A DNA stretch of 64,000 nucleotides from Blakeslea trispora. Lineage: Eukaryota; Mucoromycota; Mucoromycetes; Mucorales; Choanephoraceae. Made by a program: the position numbers and the translations under genes. The stretch is taken from assembly GCA_025331445.1 (NCBI GenBank), contig JAIWNE010000004.1, positions 186,001 through 250,000 of the forward strand. The letters run 5' to 3'. Each line of letters begins with the position of its first letter. The stretch's first letter is position 1. A model generated the notes under the pieces. It had not been told where the DNA came from, made no database searches, and saw only the letters and a list, made by a program, of their open reading frames with translations. Below, in pieces: positions 13,576 through 26,184 of the stretch.

Positions 13576-14046
13576 CGAGAGTGGTTTATTCGATATTGTT
13601 TGTTTGCTTGTTTTTGTACATAAAACTTGTTTGGTTTTCTTTCTGACTGTATACTATTACTGAAAATCAATAAAATTCTCCAAAGCTGAATAATCACTAT
13701 ATCTACATGCTTCATTCTCACTTCAAACTATCTGTATAAACCTGTTGTTTTCTTTGAAGTTATCGTAGGGTCTCTCCCTTATTGGAGAGACAAACCTTCA
13801 AACTGTTGCTATTGGAGCTAATTTGCAGAGATGTTTGCAACCTTTGACAACATGATGGATAGGCGCTTACTTTTTTGAGTGATAAGCTGTCAAAGAATGA
13901 GCCATATCTTGTGTTGACTCAAGCATAGTCTAAACGGTGCCATTCAAATGAAATATTACAAGTCAAAAAAAAAAAGAAGGTTTATTATTATTTATGTACA
14001 AAAAGAAGAGTGAATTAAAAATACAATGTTGTCAAACAAAAAAGGC
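13576..14046. other. 471-base spacer between convergent genes
   Basis: AATAAAATTC near 13669 is the likely polyadenylation region of the RasGEF gene. The right end holds the 3' UTR of the minus-strand gene. No other structure is seen. Confidence 0.5.
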
Positions 14047-14560
14047 TTAGGATCTCTTGACCTTTTCACCAGCTTCGGCCATCTTGTCACCTACGCTTTG
14101 CTTGAGTTCTTCTTGCTTTTGAGCAGCAGCATCTTTAGCAGCTTCGTACTTGTTAGCACCTTCTTGCTTCATTTCTTCAACCTTGGCGTTGGCAGCATCC
14201 TTGCCTTCTTCATACTTTTGCTTTAAGGTATCCTTGCCTTCTTCGTACTTTTCCTTAGCAGCTTGCTTGGTTTCTTGCATTTTAGCATCAATTTCTTCAC
14301 CCTTCTTTTCTAAAGGACCCTTCTTGGCTTCTGATGAATACGTGCATTAGCTCATTTTATCCCTTTCTTCATTCATTTGACTTACCAACTGAAGTTTGAT
14401 ACAAGTAGTAGCTAGCACCACCAGCAGCTAAAAGAGCCAAGAAAGCAGCACCATTGTTGCCACCACTGGGTTGGTTGGCAGAGGATTCAGCAGCAGTGGA
14501 AGCGAAACGCTTGTTGATGATGTTACGACGAGCAGAGTTACGGAGAGCAGTGGAGAACAT
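14047..14560 (-). CDS. small mitochondrial membrane-anchored LEA-like protein
   Basis: Exons 14560-14386 and 14330-14047 (minus strand, 55-nt intron) encode 152 residues. The N-terminus (MFSTALRNSARRNIINKRFAST) is a textbook mitochondrial presequence. It is followed by a Gly/Asn-rich linker, one hydrophobic segment (AAFLALLAAGGASYYLY, ~residues 39-55) and a ~75-residue highly charged amphipathic region with repeating 11-mer-like units (KEKYEEGKDT, KQKYEEGKDA, ANKYEAAKDA), resembling LEA/apolipoprotein-type helices. The likely topology is an inner-membrane anchor with a stress-protective or membrane-associating helix; this is inference. No named family is recognised. It is divergent from the YME1 gene, with CRE-like sites between them. 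Confidence 0.85.
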
Positions 14561-14690
14561 GTTTAATAGATTGATTTCAATTGAAAAAAAAAAAGTTTAA
14601 TTTTCTTGCAATAATCTGTATTTATACGTTTTTTCTTCTTCTGTTAAATAGTATAAGTATGAAATCATCCACTACTTTTTTACCTTCTAG

Positions 14691-14742
14691 TGACGTAAAA
14701 TCAACGCACTGTCTTTGCTCTGGTTTTATGTAAATGACGTCA
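14691..14742. promoter_or_regulatory. two CRE/ATF-like bZIP sites in a divergent promoter
   Basis: TGACGTAA at 14691-14698 and the perfect palindrome TGACGTCA at 14735-14742 lie 131-182 bases upstream of the LEA-like gene start, between divergent genes. TGACGTCA is the known target of ATF/CREB-type fungal bZIP factors (Atf1, Sko1) that mediate osmotic and oxidative stress responses. Stress control of the LEA-like gene, and perhaps of YME1, is an inference. Confidence 0.6.
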
Positions 14743-15192
14743 ATTCTGATCATTGTTGTCAGCATATGAAAATCAAAGCAATGAACCTCCTTTCTTAGCG
14801 TATATCTGATTTACTTTGTTCTCTCATTGTGTATATGTGTGTATAGATTGGATTGACATGCAACATATCATTATTGTAGCACTCATTGAAGCACAATTGG
14901 CTTTAAACACATATAAAAAGAAAGACAGAAAGAGCTCTTTAGACTAGGCTCAAACTGAGCTGTTTAGAAGACAATGAGTTCATGTCTTGTTTGTCTATTG
15001 TCTTGAAGATCCTTCCCTCTTTCTCCCCTGTTTTTTTTAAGGAACAAAGTGGCAAAATGACCTTTTTTTTTTTCCTTTGATTATCTTTGTTTGCTTGATT
15101 TTGTCTTTTGATTGGCTGATTTAAAACTCCTTCGTCTTCTTTTTTTTTTTGGCTGCATCTCTCGCTTCCTCCTATAGTGTCGCTCTAGGGTG

Positions 15193-17810
<2,618 letters not shown>

Positions 17811-18001
17811 ACTCAATAGGCTATTTTTATCATTTTCTGAAAATATGTCAAAAAAAGAAAAAAAAAAAAGCAGTGAATGTGTCACAGAGGCAACAAACTA
17901 GCTTTTTTCTTTTCCTGTTTACTATTTTTTTTTTTCTTTTTCTTCCTTTTTGCGGTAACTTTTTTTATTTTATTCTATTTTTTTTTTTTTTTTTTGCTAT
18001 T

Positions 18002-19371
18002 ATGGATGTTTCTCAGCTATGTTCTGATCCCTTAGAACCAACTTCATCTCTTACAAAGTAAAAGAAGAAGAAGCTCATTGCAGTCGTGTTACAGTTGACT
18101 TATACTTTGTATTTGATAGTCTTGAGGAGATCTCTAATAAACAACCACCGGCAAAAGTTAATAAAATAGATTTCTTGCTTACTAGCTATCAAGAATTAGA
18201 TAGTGCGACTGCTTCGACTACACCAACAACTACAACAACTACAACAACTACAACAACGACTAATACAACTGAAGTACCTAACTCAATAAGCAAGGTGTGT
18301 GTGTGTGTGTGTGTTAGGTAGAATAGTACAGCTTATTCGATACGTTAGGTACTTCTTCAATGCTCACAACTCTGTGAGGATATTTGTCAACTGAAACTTT
18401 ATAATAAATCATTGAGCGACCAAGAGCGAAATAACATGATCGATCATCTATCCGAGACTGCTCAGGCAGCATTAAGGGCCATTCAGTCTGCTGAATATTG
18501 TATTGCTGATAGTCAGAAAAACATGAATATGAGTTTGAGTCAAGATGAAGAGGAAGACGAAGAAGATATTGAAGAAGAGGATGAAGAGAATTTCAGAGTC
18601 AATCAGACCTCCATGATTCATGTGAGTTCGCTTGCTCTTGGGCTAATTTAGTCTGTAATTCCTTATTGCTTTGTTAGAACCATGCTGAATATCAATTGAT
18701 TCGTCAAGCGAGAAACATTCAGAGCAATAGCCGAACGAGACCCAGATATCGCCGAAGAAATGTAATTGAGCTAGTTGTTCTAGTTGATGACACTATAATA
18801 ATCAATTATGATAGAGACGAAGTATGATAGGGCAGAAATGCCATTCATGTAATACCACTGAAACACCAGAATGGAGGCGTGGTCCTGATGGAGCAAGAAC
18901 TCTTTGCAACGCTTGTGGTTTGCGTAATCATTAGACTGATCCATTGTTTCATACTCTCGAGCCATCTAACTCTCTCTCTTTTTTTTTCTCATAGATTACT
19001 CGAAACTGTTGAAAAAGGGGTCGATTGGCGTACAAACTCAAAACTACCTTATCACAGGTGGTATGCCTAAAGTCTCCTCATCAGCCAAGCAAATTGCCGC
19101 AAACACAATAAAGAATTATCGAGCACCAGAAGGCAGCACCATCAACTATCCTTTTGTATTGATGGATCCAAAACGCAATGCAGCTAATGAAAAACTAAAC
19201 CACGGAACACCCTATCGCGCCTCGTCACCTTCTCAACGCCTTGTTTCTGTAAACCCAGAAGAATTTGTACATACAGATCTACCCCACGATAATGGGCATC
19301 CGAGAAAACCGAATAGCAGTAGCAATGCTAATGTTGGTCCTCTACGTATACATCAATGGAGACATCAATAA
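18002..19371 (+). CDS. GATA-type zinc-finger protein (CX2CX18CX2C)
   Basis: Six exons (18002-18057, 18120-18294, 18349-18621, 18678-18761, 18815-18923, 18995-19371) join in frame to 357 residues. A Thr-rich tract (ACA/ACT repeats, 18215-18265) and a Glu/Asp block ([15 protein letters not shown]) lie before the finger. The finger has Cys205, Cys208, Cys227 and Cys230 with an 18-residue loop ([20 protein letters not shown]), continuing as HYSKLLKKG across the last intron. The loop length matches the White-Collar-type rather than the AreA-type (17-residue) fungal GATA fingers, but no PAS domain is present. It should bind GATA-like DNA in the nucleus; target genes are unknown. Intron 2 starts inside a GT microsatellite. 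Confidence 0.9.
18295..18314 (+). repeat. (GT)n microsatellite forming an intron 5' end
   Basis: About ten GT units directly follow AAG at the exon 2 end of the GATA-finger gene; the first GT is the donor. The matching acceptor in my model is TTAG at 18345-18348. Confidence 0.8.
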
Positions 19372-19998
19372 CATGGTCCTTTCTGTGTTACTCCATCTTT
19401 ATAGACATCTCATACACAACTTATACACTTGTTCGCCTCTGGGTCTCACTCTTTTTCCTATTTCACTCATATATACGCACACACACACACACACACACAC
19501 GCACACACTTATGTATTGACATCTAAGCTCACATGTTTATATGTTTATACATATATAATTATACCTTTTCTTTTTCTTTTTCTGCTTCACATAATGATAT
19601 GCAACACCTGGCAGTGCCAAATGAAGACAGCAATCACCATAATTATATTTTACTTAATAAATCCATAATGATCCATAGAGAATACTGTTATCTTCCGTCC
19701 CTCCCTTTTTTTTTTAAGAAAAAGACCTAATATGATATCATTTTAGAACAAACGCAGTAAATAAGCTATTGGAGGAAATTACTCCTTGATTGAGCTTTGA
19801 TCAGCCGTTATTGACATGCTTTCAGAATTCAACAAAACGAACAAACAAAGCTGCTAGTATAATAGAGATAAAGCATTTATGGAACAAGAAATCAGGGGGG
19901 AAGGGGAGTAGAATAAAAATAACAACAAGGAAAAGAAACTATATATATATGGGGAATGAAAGATCCGCTGAGGAGAATACACAAATAGGAGAAGTCAA
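19372..19998. other. 627-base spacer with a CA microsatellite
   Basis: A (CA)n tract occupies roughly 19478-19507, interrupted once by G. The rest is the convergent 3' region of the GATA-finger gene and the secreted-protein gene; no gene is seen. Confidence 0.6.
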
Positions 19999-20415
19999 TT
20001 ATTGAGGACAAACAGCAGGAGGAGAGTTGGGATTGTACAAGAGATGGAAGCTTGAAGTCTTGATGGCATCGCAACCAGGTCCATAGCTAACGAGGAAGTG
20101 GTAGTCACCAGTTACGTTATAGCCATTGAGGTTGATGTTGAAGAAAGGAGTAGCAGGGCCAGTGGCAGTTACATTTTGGACAAGAGAGCTGATAAACTTG
20201 TCTGTACCAGATTCATAAAGATCAATAGACACAATAGGAGCAGGTTGAGGACCACTGTAATCAAAGGAAACTTGTTGACATTCGCCTGCAGTTGTGGTGA
20301 AATAGGTAGTAGGAGAAGTGACACGGAAGTAGTTACAGTTGCTGAAGGGAGCAGCAGAAACTAAAGAAGCCAATGCAGAGGCAGCAACAAGATTGAAGAA
20401 GTTAAGAGCAACCAT
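19999..20415 (-). CDS. small secreted protein, unknown function
   Basis: A single-exon gene of 138 residues. Residues 1-21 (MVALNFFNLVAASALASLVS) are a clear signal peptide with likely cleavage after AA-P at ~22. The mature ~117 residues are Ser/Thr/Pro-rich and predicted beta-type, with four cysteines (NCNYF, GECQQ, PGCDA, VCPQ) able to make two disulfides and two N-glycosylation sites (NVT). The fold may resemble the immunoglobulin-like Kre9/Knh1 type of fungal wall proteins, but this is only an impression. A TATA element (TATATAAA on the minus strand, 20470-20477) lies ~55 bases upstream of the start, suggesting a regulated promoter. Confidence 0.85.
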   Translation of the reverse strand: MVALNFFNLVAASALASLVSAAPFSNCNYFRVTSPTTYFTTTAGECQQVSFDYSGPQPAPIVSIDLYESGTDKFISSLVQNVTATGPATPFFNINLNGYNVTGDYHFLVSYGPGCDAIKTSSFHLLYNPNSPPAVCPQ

Positions 20416-20469
20416 TGTATTAGAAAGTATGAGTGAGGGTATGATTGAGACTAGCTAGCTTGATTCTCT

Positions 20470-20477
20470 TTTATATA
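20470..20477 (-). promoter_or_regulatory. TATA box of the secreted-protein gene
   Basis: The minus strand reads TATATAAA, 55-62 bases upstream of the ATG at 20415. Confidence 0.6.
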
Positions 20478-22416
20478 CATGTCCTTTTTTTTTCTGTGTA
20501 TCACTCTTTCACTAAATTCTGATTTGAATGGGCTGATGTATCAAAAAAAAAAAAGCAAGATTTACTCTAGTACTATTTTTAATCTATTGCCCATAAATGT
20601 ATCAAAAATTTCAAATGACATTGAAAACTGGATAAATGAATGTCTTTAAACCTTATTGTTGTCAAATAAAAAAAAAATAGTCAGGATAGAATAAAGGATG
20701 AGAGAGAGGGGGGTTGCTTTTTGCCCGTTTGACAGCTTGTAGATATTTCCCTCACAAAATTGATAGATGACATGAACAGTAATAGTATACCTATTCTCCA
20801 AGAAAAAAAATTATAAGCTGGCTCATTGCATAAGAATTCTTCATAAAGGTTTAATACTTCCTATATTAATGGAATAAGTAGCATTCTTTCTTTTTTTTGA
20901 CATAGATGTGAAATGCTTTGTTTGTTTCACAAGCTATTTAGATTGAATAGTAGCTACACAATGCAGAAAAAAAAAAGGTTTCTTTGGGCTTTAATTTTTT
21001 TAACACATTTGTTAGTCCATATTCTCATATCATAGAGAATTGGATCTCATAGATTCCTCTGATAACTACTTTAAATTTCAATCATAAATAAACAAACACT
21101 CAAGGTATGTGGGGCCATCCGATCAAACTTAGAGGCAACTGCAAGAAGAAAGGGTTGTCATAATCTGGTTTTCTTATAAAAACTACTTTGTTCGTGTTAC
21201 GACTGTTTTTCAAATCTGCATGTCAGTTGAGTTGCACAATTATCATAAGGTTTTCTAAAAAGGCTGCTTCTTGTGTAGCCGAATAAGCAAACTCCCTTCA
21301 AGTAAAGTAAGATGAATGGAATAGCAGTATACTCTACCTACTTTTCTTTCTTGCTGAAGCTTTTTGGAAGTTGCTTTTTGATCGTATCTTGTAACAGGAA
21401 GCCAAAAATCCAGGCGGCTGGTCCTTTCAATGCAATCGAAATCTAGAGCGCTTTTTGAATGGTGTAAGGATAGAAGAAAATTGTTGGGTTGAGGGCTAAG
21501 CATAGCTTTCATCTATTGGTATTTTTGCTTGTTCTAGCAAAAAGAAAAAAATTCTACATCTCCTGTTTACGTTAGCATATCCCTATCAGTTTTAGAGATT
21601 AGCTTATAGCTATGAACTAACCGAAACAATGAATGCAGTAAACCATTAGCTGCTTATACAGCCTGTGCTGATGGAAAATCGTCCTGTTCTCTTTCTGCTT
21701 TGCTATTTTAATAAGCTTATTACACAAATTTTGTCATCTTTCTCTTTCTCTCTCTTTTTTTTTAACAGTAATTGATTTCTGAGCCTCTTGTGTAAGACTG
21801 TTCAGAGCAAGTTTGTTTATTTGCTATATTGCTATAATATAGGCTTATTACGCATGATTTGAACATCTGGTAGACAGTTTGAGCTTGAAATATAACAAGC
21901 AAGCTCAGTTACTAAACGTCAGAAAAAAAACTACTACAAGACCGCTAGATGTATTCTGCGCTATGTGATTAGCTCGAGATGCACTCATGTCCTTGATGAT
22001 AGCTTTCTGTTTAAAAGTTTCTATCAGCTTGGCCTCTTCTTTTCAGCGAAAGAAAAAGAATATACAACTGCTCTTTAGAGGGCTGCAAATATTTCGATGC
22101 TTTAACAGGCTTATTGACAAGTAAACTCCTCTTGAACAAAAGAGGCAATTCAATATGATCAGCTCACTCTGTTGATTGCTGGAATATATAGACAAACAGG
22201 GATCTGTAACCAAGCAAAGGAATAAACTTTTTTTATGTGTGCATTATAAACATCTAACTGTTGTATAGTTTGACCATTTTGTTTGGCTCTATTCTTTACT
22301 TTGCAACTATCAGTTCTAATTTTAAGAGAGAACATCTAAGAGTGTTGACCAAAACTACTGCTTTTTTTAAGTATAATGCTCCAAGACTATAATCAAATAA
22401 AGCAAGTCTAGCTGCT
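20478..22416. other. 1.9 kb spacer
   Basis: AT-rich sequence with short frames only (longest 85 codons, minus, 21255-21512, no recognisable features). No RNA gene or repeat is recognised. It separates the secreted-protein promoter from the 3' end of the bZIP gene. Confidence 0.45.
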
Positions 22417-23811
22417 TTAGTCTAAAATTAAAATACAATCGTTGTCAGCTTGATCTACAACCATATGAGACAAAAACCAAAACTTAGTAGAGTATTCGGG
22501 TGCAGCTGCCCAATTTCGAGGACTCCGTACGTCTCCTCCAAGGAATACAGTATGTTGGGTAAGGTATTCAAAGCATTCATCAATATCATAATAGCCCTGA
22601 AAGATAATCATTTTGTCTCTCATAGAAGCACCAGGTACGTAATCGATTCGTATATCATGGGGCACTACACGCTGTATAGCAGCTTTGAGAAACGAGAAAA
22701 AAGTTAGGATCAACACGCAATGATAAAAGACAAAAAGAGAATTACTTGGGATTAAAGAAGCAAGTGTCATATCACCTAGAATGCTTCCTAATTTCATTTG
22801 GAGACGAAGAATATGAAGTGCTTGAAGAGTGGGCATAGTTGCAAGATCTTCGGATGTGCATAATGTGGGTGGTTCGACTATGATGCCATGGATAGGCTTT
22901 TGGCGAAGAATTATTGAGTCAGATGAGGGGTGCGTTGATTGACTGTCTTCAATCTTTGTGTCCGAGCTCATAATAGTTGTCGAAGGTGAATTGGGTGTAG
23001 TTGGTTTAGGTGAGGGTGGAGCTACCTGCGTCTGTTCTTGTGTTTTTGATTGTTTCAATGGTATTGTCTGTGGAGACGATTCAGTGCATGCACTTTCTGT
23101 AGTGTTGATTTTCGGCTTCTCAGGAAAAATATTCTTCATCTCTTGAGAAGCTCGATTGAGAGTAATGACGTCTTGATTGATGAATTTCTCAAACTTGGTG
23201 CAGACAACATCAGGACCATGACCTCTCTTTCTCTTGGATGATTTAAATACATTGCATGCTGATGTTCTAAGCAGTGCTTGGCTGAAATCGACAATATGTT
23301 GATTATCCAAGATCATGTCCAACAATGCATGTGTTTGGTAAGCTTCATTTAGTATATTTTGACCGTAAGGAGCGAATGTAGGATTTTTGTATTCTCCATG
23401 ACTATTGCTGGGAATAATACGAGACTCAGTCCATATGTGAGGTATAGACCCTCTATGGATCAAAAAGGCTAAAGTGAGGTGCAATACACAAGCTTTCAAA
23501 TACTTGTTTTCATAAGTTGTTATAGCAAGTCGATTCTGCAGTTGCTTAATCTCATCTCTGTATGCCTGCCATTGACGTTCTCTTTCTTCACGTCTTTGTT
23601 GCTCTCTTACACGAAAGGCTTTCTGTGCAGCTCTGTTTTGGGCTCTTCTCTCTTGAGTGCTAGGTGGGTTGGGTTTTCTACCAGGCTTCTTTTTCTTACG
23701 AATGCGCTCTCCAGAAGAAGTCTCGATGCCGAAATCTGATTCTCGGTCGAAATGTTGAAACGAGAATCTAGCTTGTTGGTGTGACGAATTATCTTGTTCA
23801 CTGAAAGACAT
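22417..23811 (-). CDS. Pap1/Yap-type bZIP transcription factor with C-terminal DUF3425-like region
   Basis: The frame 23811-22417 is open throughout, but I place a 63-nt intron at 22745-22683 (GT-AG, CCTAAC branch-like site) because its removal restores a DUF3425-like segment (SLIPTAAIQRVVPHDIRIDY). The spliced protein is 443 residues. The basic region (residues ~53-72) shows the Pap1/Yap signature N59-x2-A62-Q63-x2-F66-R67, followed by a leucine-zipper-like helix (LQNRLAITTYENKYLKACVL). A nuclear-localisation-like RKKKKPGRKP precedes it. The middle is Ser/Thr/Pro-rich. Only two cysteines occur near each other at ~185 and ~205, so Yap1-style redox domains are not obvious. It is probably a stress or metabolic regulator; targets are unknown. 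Confidence 0.9.
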   Translation of the reverse strand: MSFSEQDNSSHQQARFSFQHFDRESDFGIETSSGERIRKKKKPGRKPNPPSTQERRAQNRAAQKAFRVREQQRREERERQWQAYRDEIKQLQNRLAITTYENKYLKACVLHLTLAFLIHRGSIPHIWTESRIIPSNSHGEYKNPTFAPYGQNILNEAYQTHALLDMILDNQHIVDFSQALLRTSACNVFKSSKRKRGHGPDVVCTKFEKFINQDVITLNRASQEMKNIFPEKPKINTTESACTESSPQTIPLKQSKTQEQTQVAPPSPKPTTPNSPSTTIMSSDTKIEDSQSTHPSSDSIILRQKPIHGIIVEPPTLCTSEDLATMPTLQALHILRLQMKLGSILGDMTLASLIPSNSLFVFYHCVLILTFFSFLKAAIQRVVPHDIRIDYVPGASMRDKMIIFQGYYDIDECFEYLTQHTVFLGGDVRSPRNWAAAPEYSTKFWFLSHMVVDQADNDCILILD

Positions 23812-26184
23812 GGTTAAAATAAAGTATAGATATATAAAAATCTGTATATATTATCATTGCAAGAAATATCAACTGAGTAAACACAATGCAAACATTAATT
23901 TACAGCCATCACCTATACCTTGCGGCAGAAAAAAAAAACTGCCATATTTGGAACTGCTTGTCAATAGCATTAAGCTTGAAGAAAACATTCTTCAAGGTGA
24001 CAAACGGACTCAAGTCTTACAAGCAAGCTAGAAAATGACTAATATAGGACACTTTTTATTTTTCAAATAATAAAGACACAAACAAAACGAGCTCAACAAC
24101 TTTAACCTTAGTACGAAAAGAGAAAAAAGTTGGCATAGATCATTTACCATGATTACTGTTTATTATTCTACAGTAAAAAAGAGGATGATAAATTAATGCT
24201 CTTGTATCAATAAACACCTGCAAGTTAATTATGGCATACAAACAGCTATTTATACGTATCTGTGTTTGCCTCAATAGTTGGTTGTGCTTATGATAGAGAA
24301 AGGAATCTGCTTTGGTATTATAGAAGAAGCAGACAGTATCAAAACTTGAATTGATACTCTTGTCGGCAAATTTCATTGGCTTAATATCCCTGACTGTGCC
24401 CAGACTGCTTCATGTACTTTTGGTGTACCAATTGTAGTGTATAGTGCTCGTGAAGCCTATTTAGCCACACAGTCAATGCAGTCCATGCTAAAGCTATTGA
24501 GCATTTAAACAGAAGCGATACATCAAGAGCCTTCTGGAATCATTACTTGTCATTCAAATAAGTAATTCATTTATGTGAACAAAGCTATTGATTGAGAGCT
24601 CTAAATCCTAGCATGCAATCAAAAAATCTCCAAACCTACAACCTAAAAAATAAAACAGTTGAGGAACCGTACTCTATTTCAAGGGCGACTGAGAAAAACG
24701 GCACGCTCGTAATAGTTTCTTAGTTTTACCTTTGCCAGAAAATGAAAATCGTCTGCTTTTGACTTCAACCCATCTATTTTATGCTAAAGTGCTCAAATAT
24801 ATTTTTGCAACAACACTTTGCGAGCTACATTTGATTTCAGAATTCCTGCAAGCATGACTTGTGCTCCTTCACATTTGCAAAGCGCCTAATCCTGCTTCAA
24901 TCAGTCTGCGCTTGTTGCTTCATTTTTATCCATAAGCTTTTGATTGGATTCAAGTCTAGTCTTTTGCATCATCTTTTATATGAGCTATAGTCCAACTCTT
25001 CATCAACAAATGGCTGACCTCCATCCCATTAGCTTCAAATAGTATACTCGCGTGTGTATATACTACTCAAATCCAAGCCCTTATACTCCTCATCATTACA
25101 GGATTTAAGCTTACATTTATATTTGTATCATACAGCTACCTCTAAATCGTAAGACTACGCCTGCTACTCTTAAGATTAGATGCCTGACAGCTCATTGAGC
25201 TATTTTCCTTATGTAAACGTTGAAACATTATCACAGTAGAGTTGCACCATTCCTTGAAGTAACTTTCCATTGTAAAGACTCTTTTCGCTGCAATCCTACA
25301 GGCGAGACGTCTTAAGTTTCTTTCGAATTGCATCTGTACAATATCGTCATCTAGGAATTTTCATTTTCTTAATTACGTGGCTTCGACAGCTTGTTCTGAG
25401 TAGTGTATACAGTGCTAGTATGAGCATTGACTGAGAGAGAAAGCGCTAATTCGGCTAATGTTGCTTCTATGTTGTAGATCGCCTTTTTCCTGAAAACTTA
25501 TAGCATTACAGCAGAAAGTTCCGTAGACCTCCATGCTTCTGTGTCACAGCCTGTGTTACTTTCTCAAAAATATAAACATGCTGTCCTCCTATACACTGAT
25601 TAACCGGATAATTTCTCCAATTTTAATTTCTGGATTGGTTATTTTCAACACGAAACGGCTTTTATTTTACTTCTTTTTTTTTTATAACAAATCTTTAGTA
25701 AACGACTTGAAGCGAAAGAGAGATGGGAACTGATTATGCATTCCAAGCATCACTTGAGCATCAAGGGCAGAGAAAGAGAAATATGGCTTTTTTTTTTTGG
25801 TAGGGCACTGTGCAACAGTGTTCATGTAGATTTTACTGCTTCCTGTCAATATTGCAATCCTCAGGTGTTCTTTGTTGACTATCAAGTGGCTTTTCAACTA
25901 TATTTCATCAGTATCTTTTCTGAGGATGTCTCAAATATGTGCATTTGACTGCAAAAACAAATAGCAAATTCATGGTGCAGAATATCAGAATGCCCTTCTA
26001 AATTTGTACATGAAGTCATCGGAGTAACAAGTCTCGACAAACAAACCATATTTACAGCAGCTCTAATTTAATTACAGTTGACAGTCTCACAATTATTGCA
26101 TTATTTCTATTTTTTTCGAAAAACATCTTTCTTTCCTTTTCTGTTTTTTTTCCTTCCTAAGCTACATAAACCGCCACTTCTTTA
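23812..26184. other. 2.4 kb spacer holding one dispersed repeat copy
   Basis: No supported gene. The dispersed repeat at 24371-24594 is listed separately. The last ~80 bases before the channel gene are T-rich (promoter/5' UTR-like). Confidence 0.5.
24371..24594 (+). repeat. dispersed repeat, copy A
   Basis: This 224-base stretch is closely similar to the reverse complement of 52381-52722. Shared blocks include CAGACTGCTTCATGTACTTT, AATGTATAGTGCT-like, TATTTAGCC...AGTCAATGCA, ACATCAAGAGCCTTCTGG, TTGTCATTCAA and ACAAAGCTATTGATTG, in the same order. Copy A lacks a central ~130-base block that copy B has. No coding capacity is seen. It may be a non-autonomous transposon or a SINE-like repeat; ends are not precisely defined. 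Confidence 0.75.

Noticed and set aside
24668..24695. Resemblance to the MITE end (CTCTATTTCAAGGGCGACTG)
   Set aside because: Only ~14 bases match and there is no second end; too short to call.
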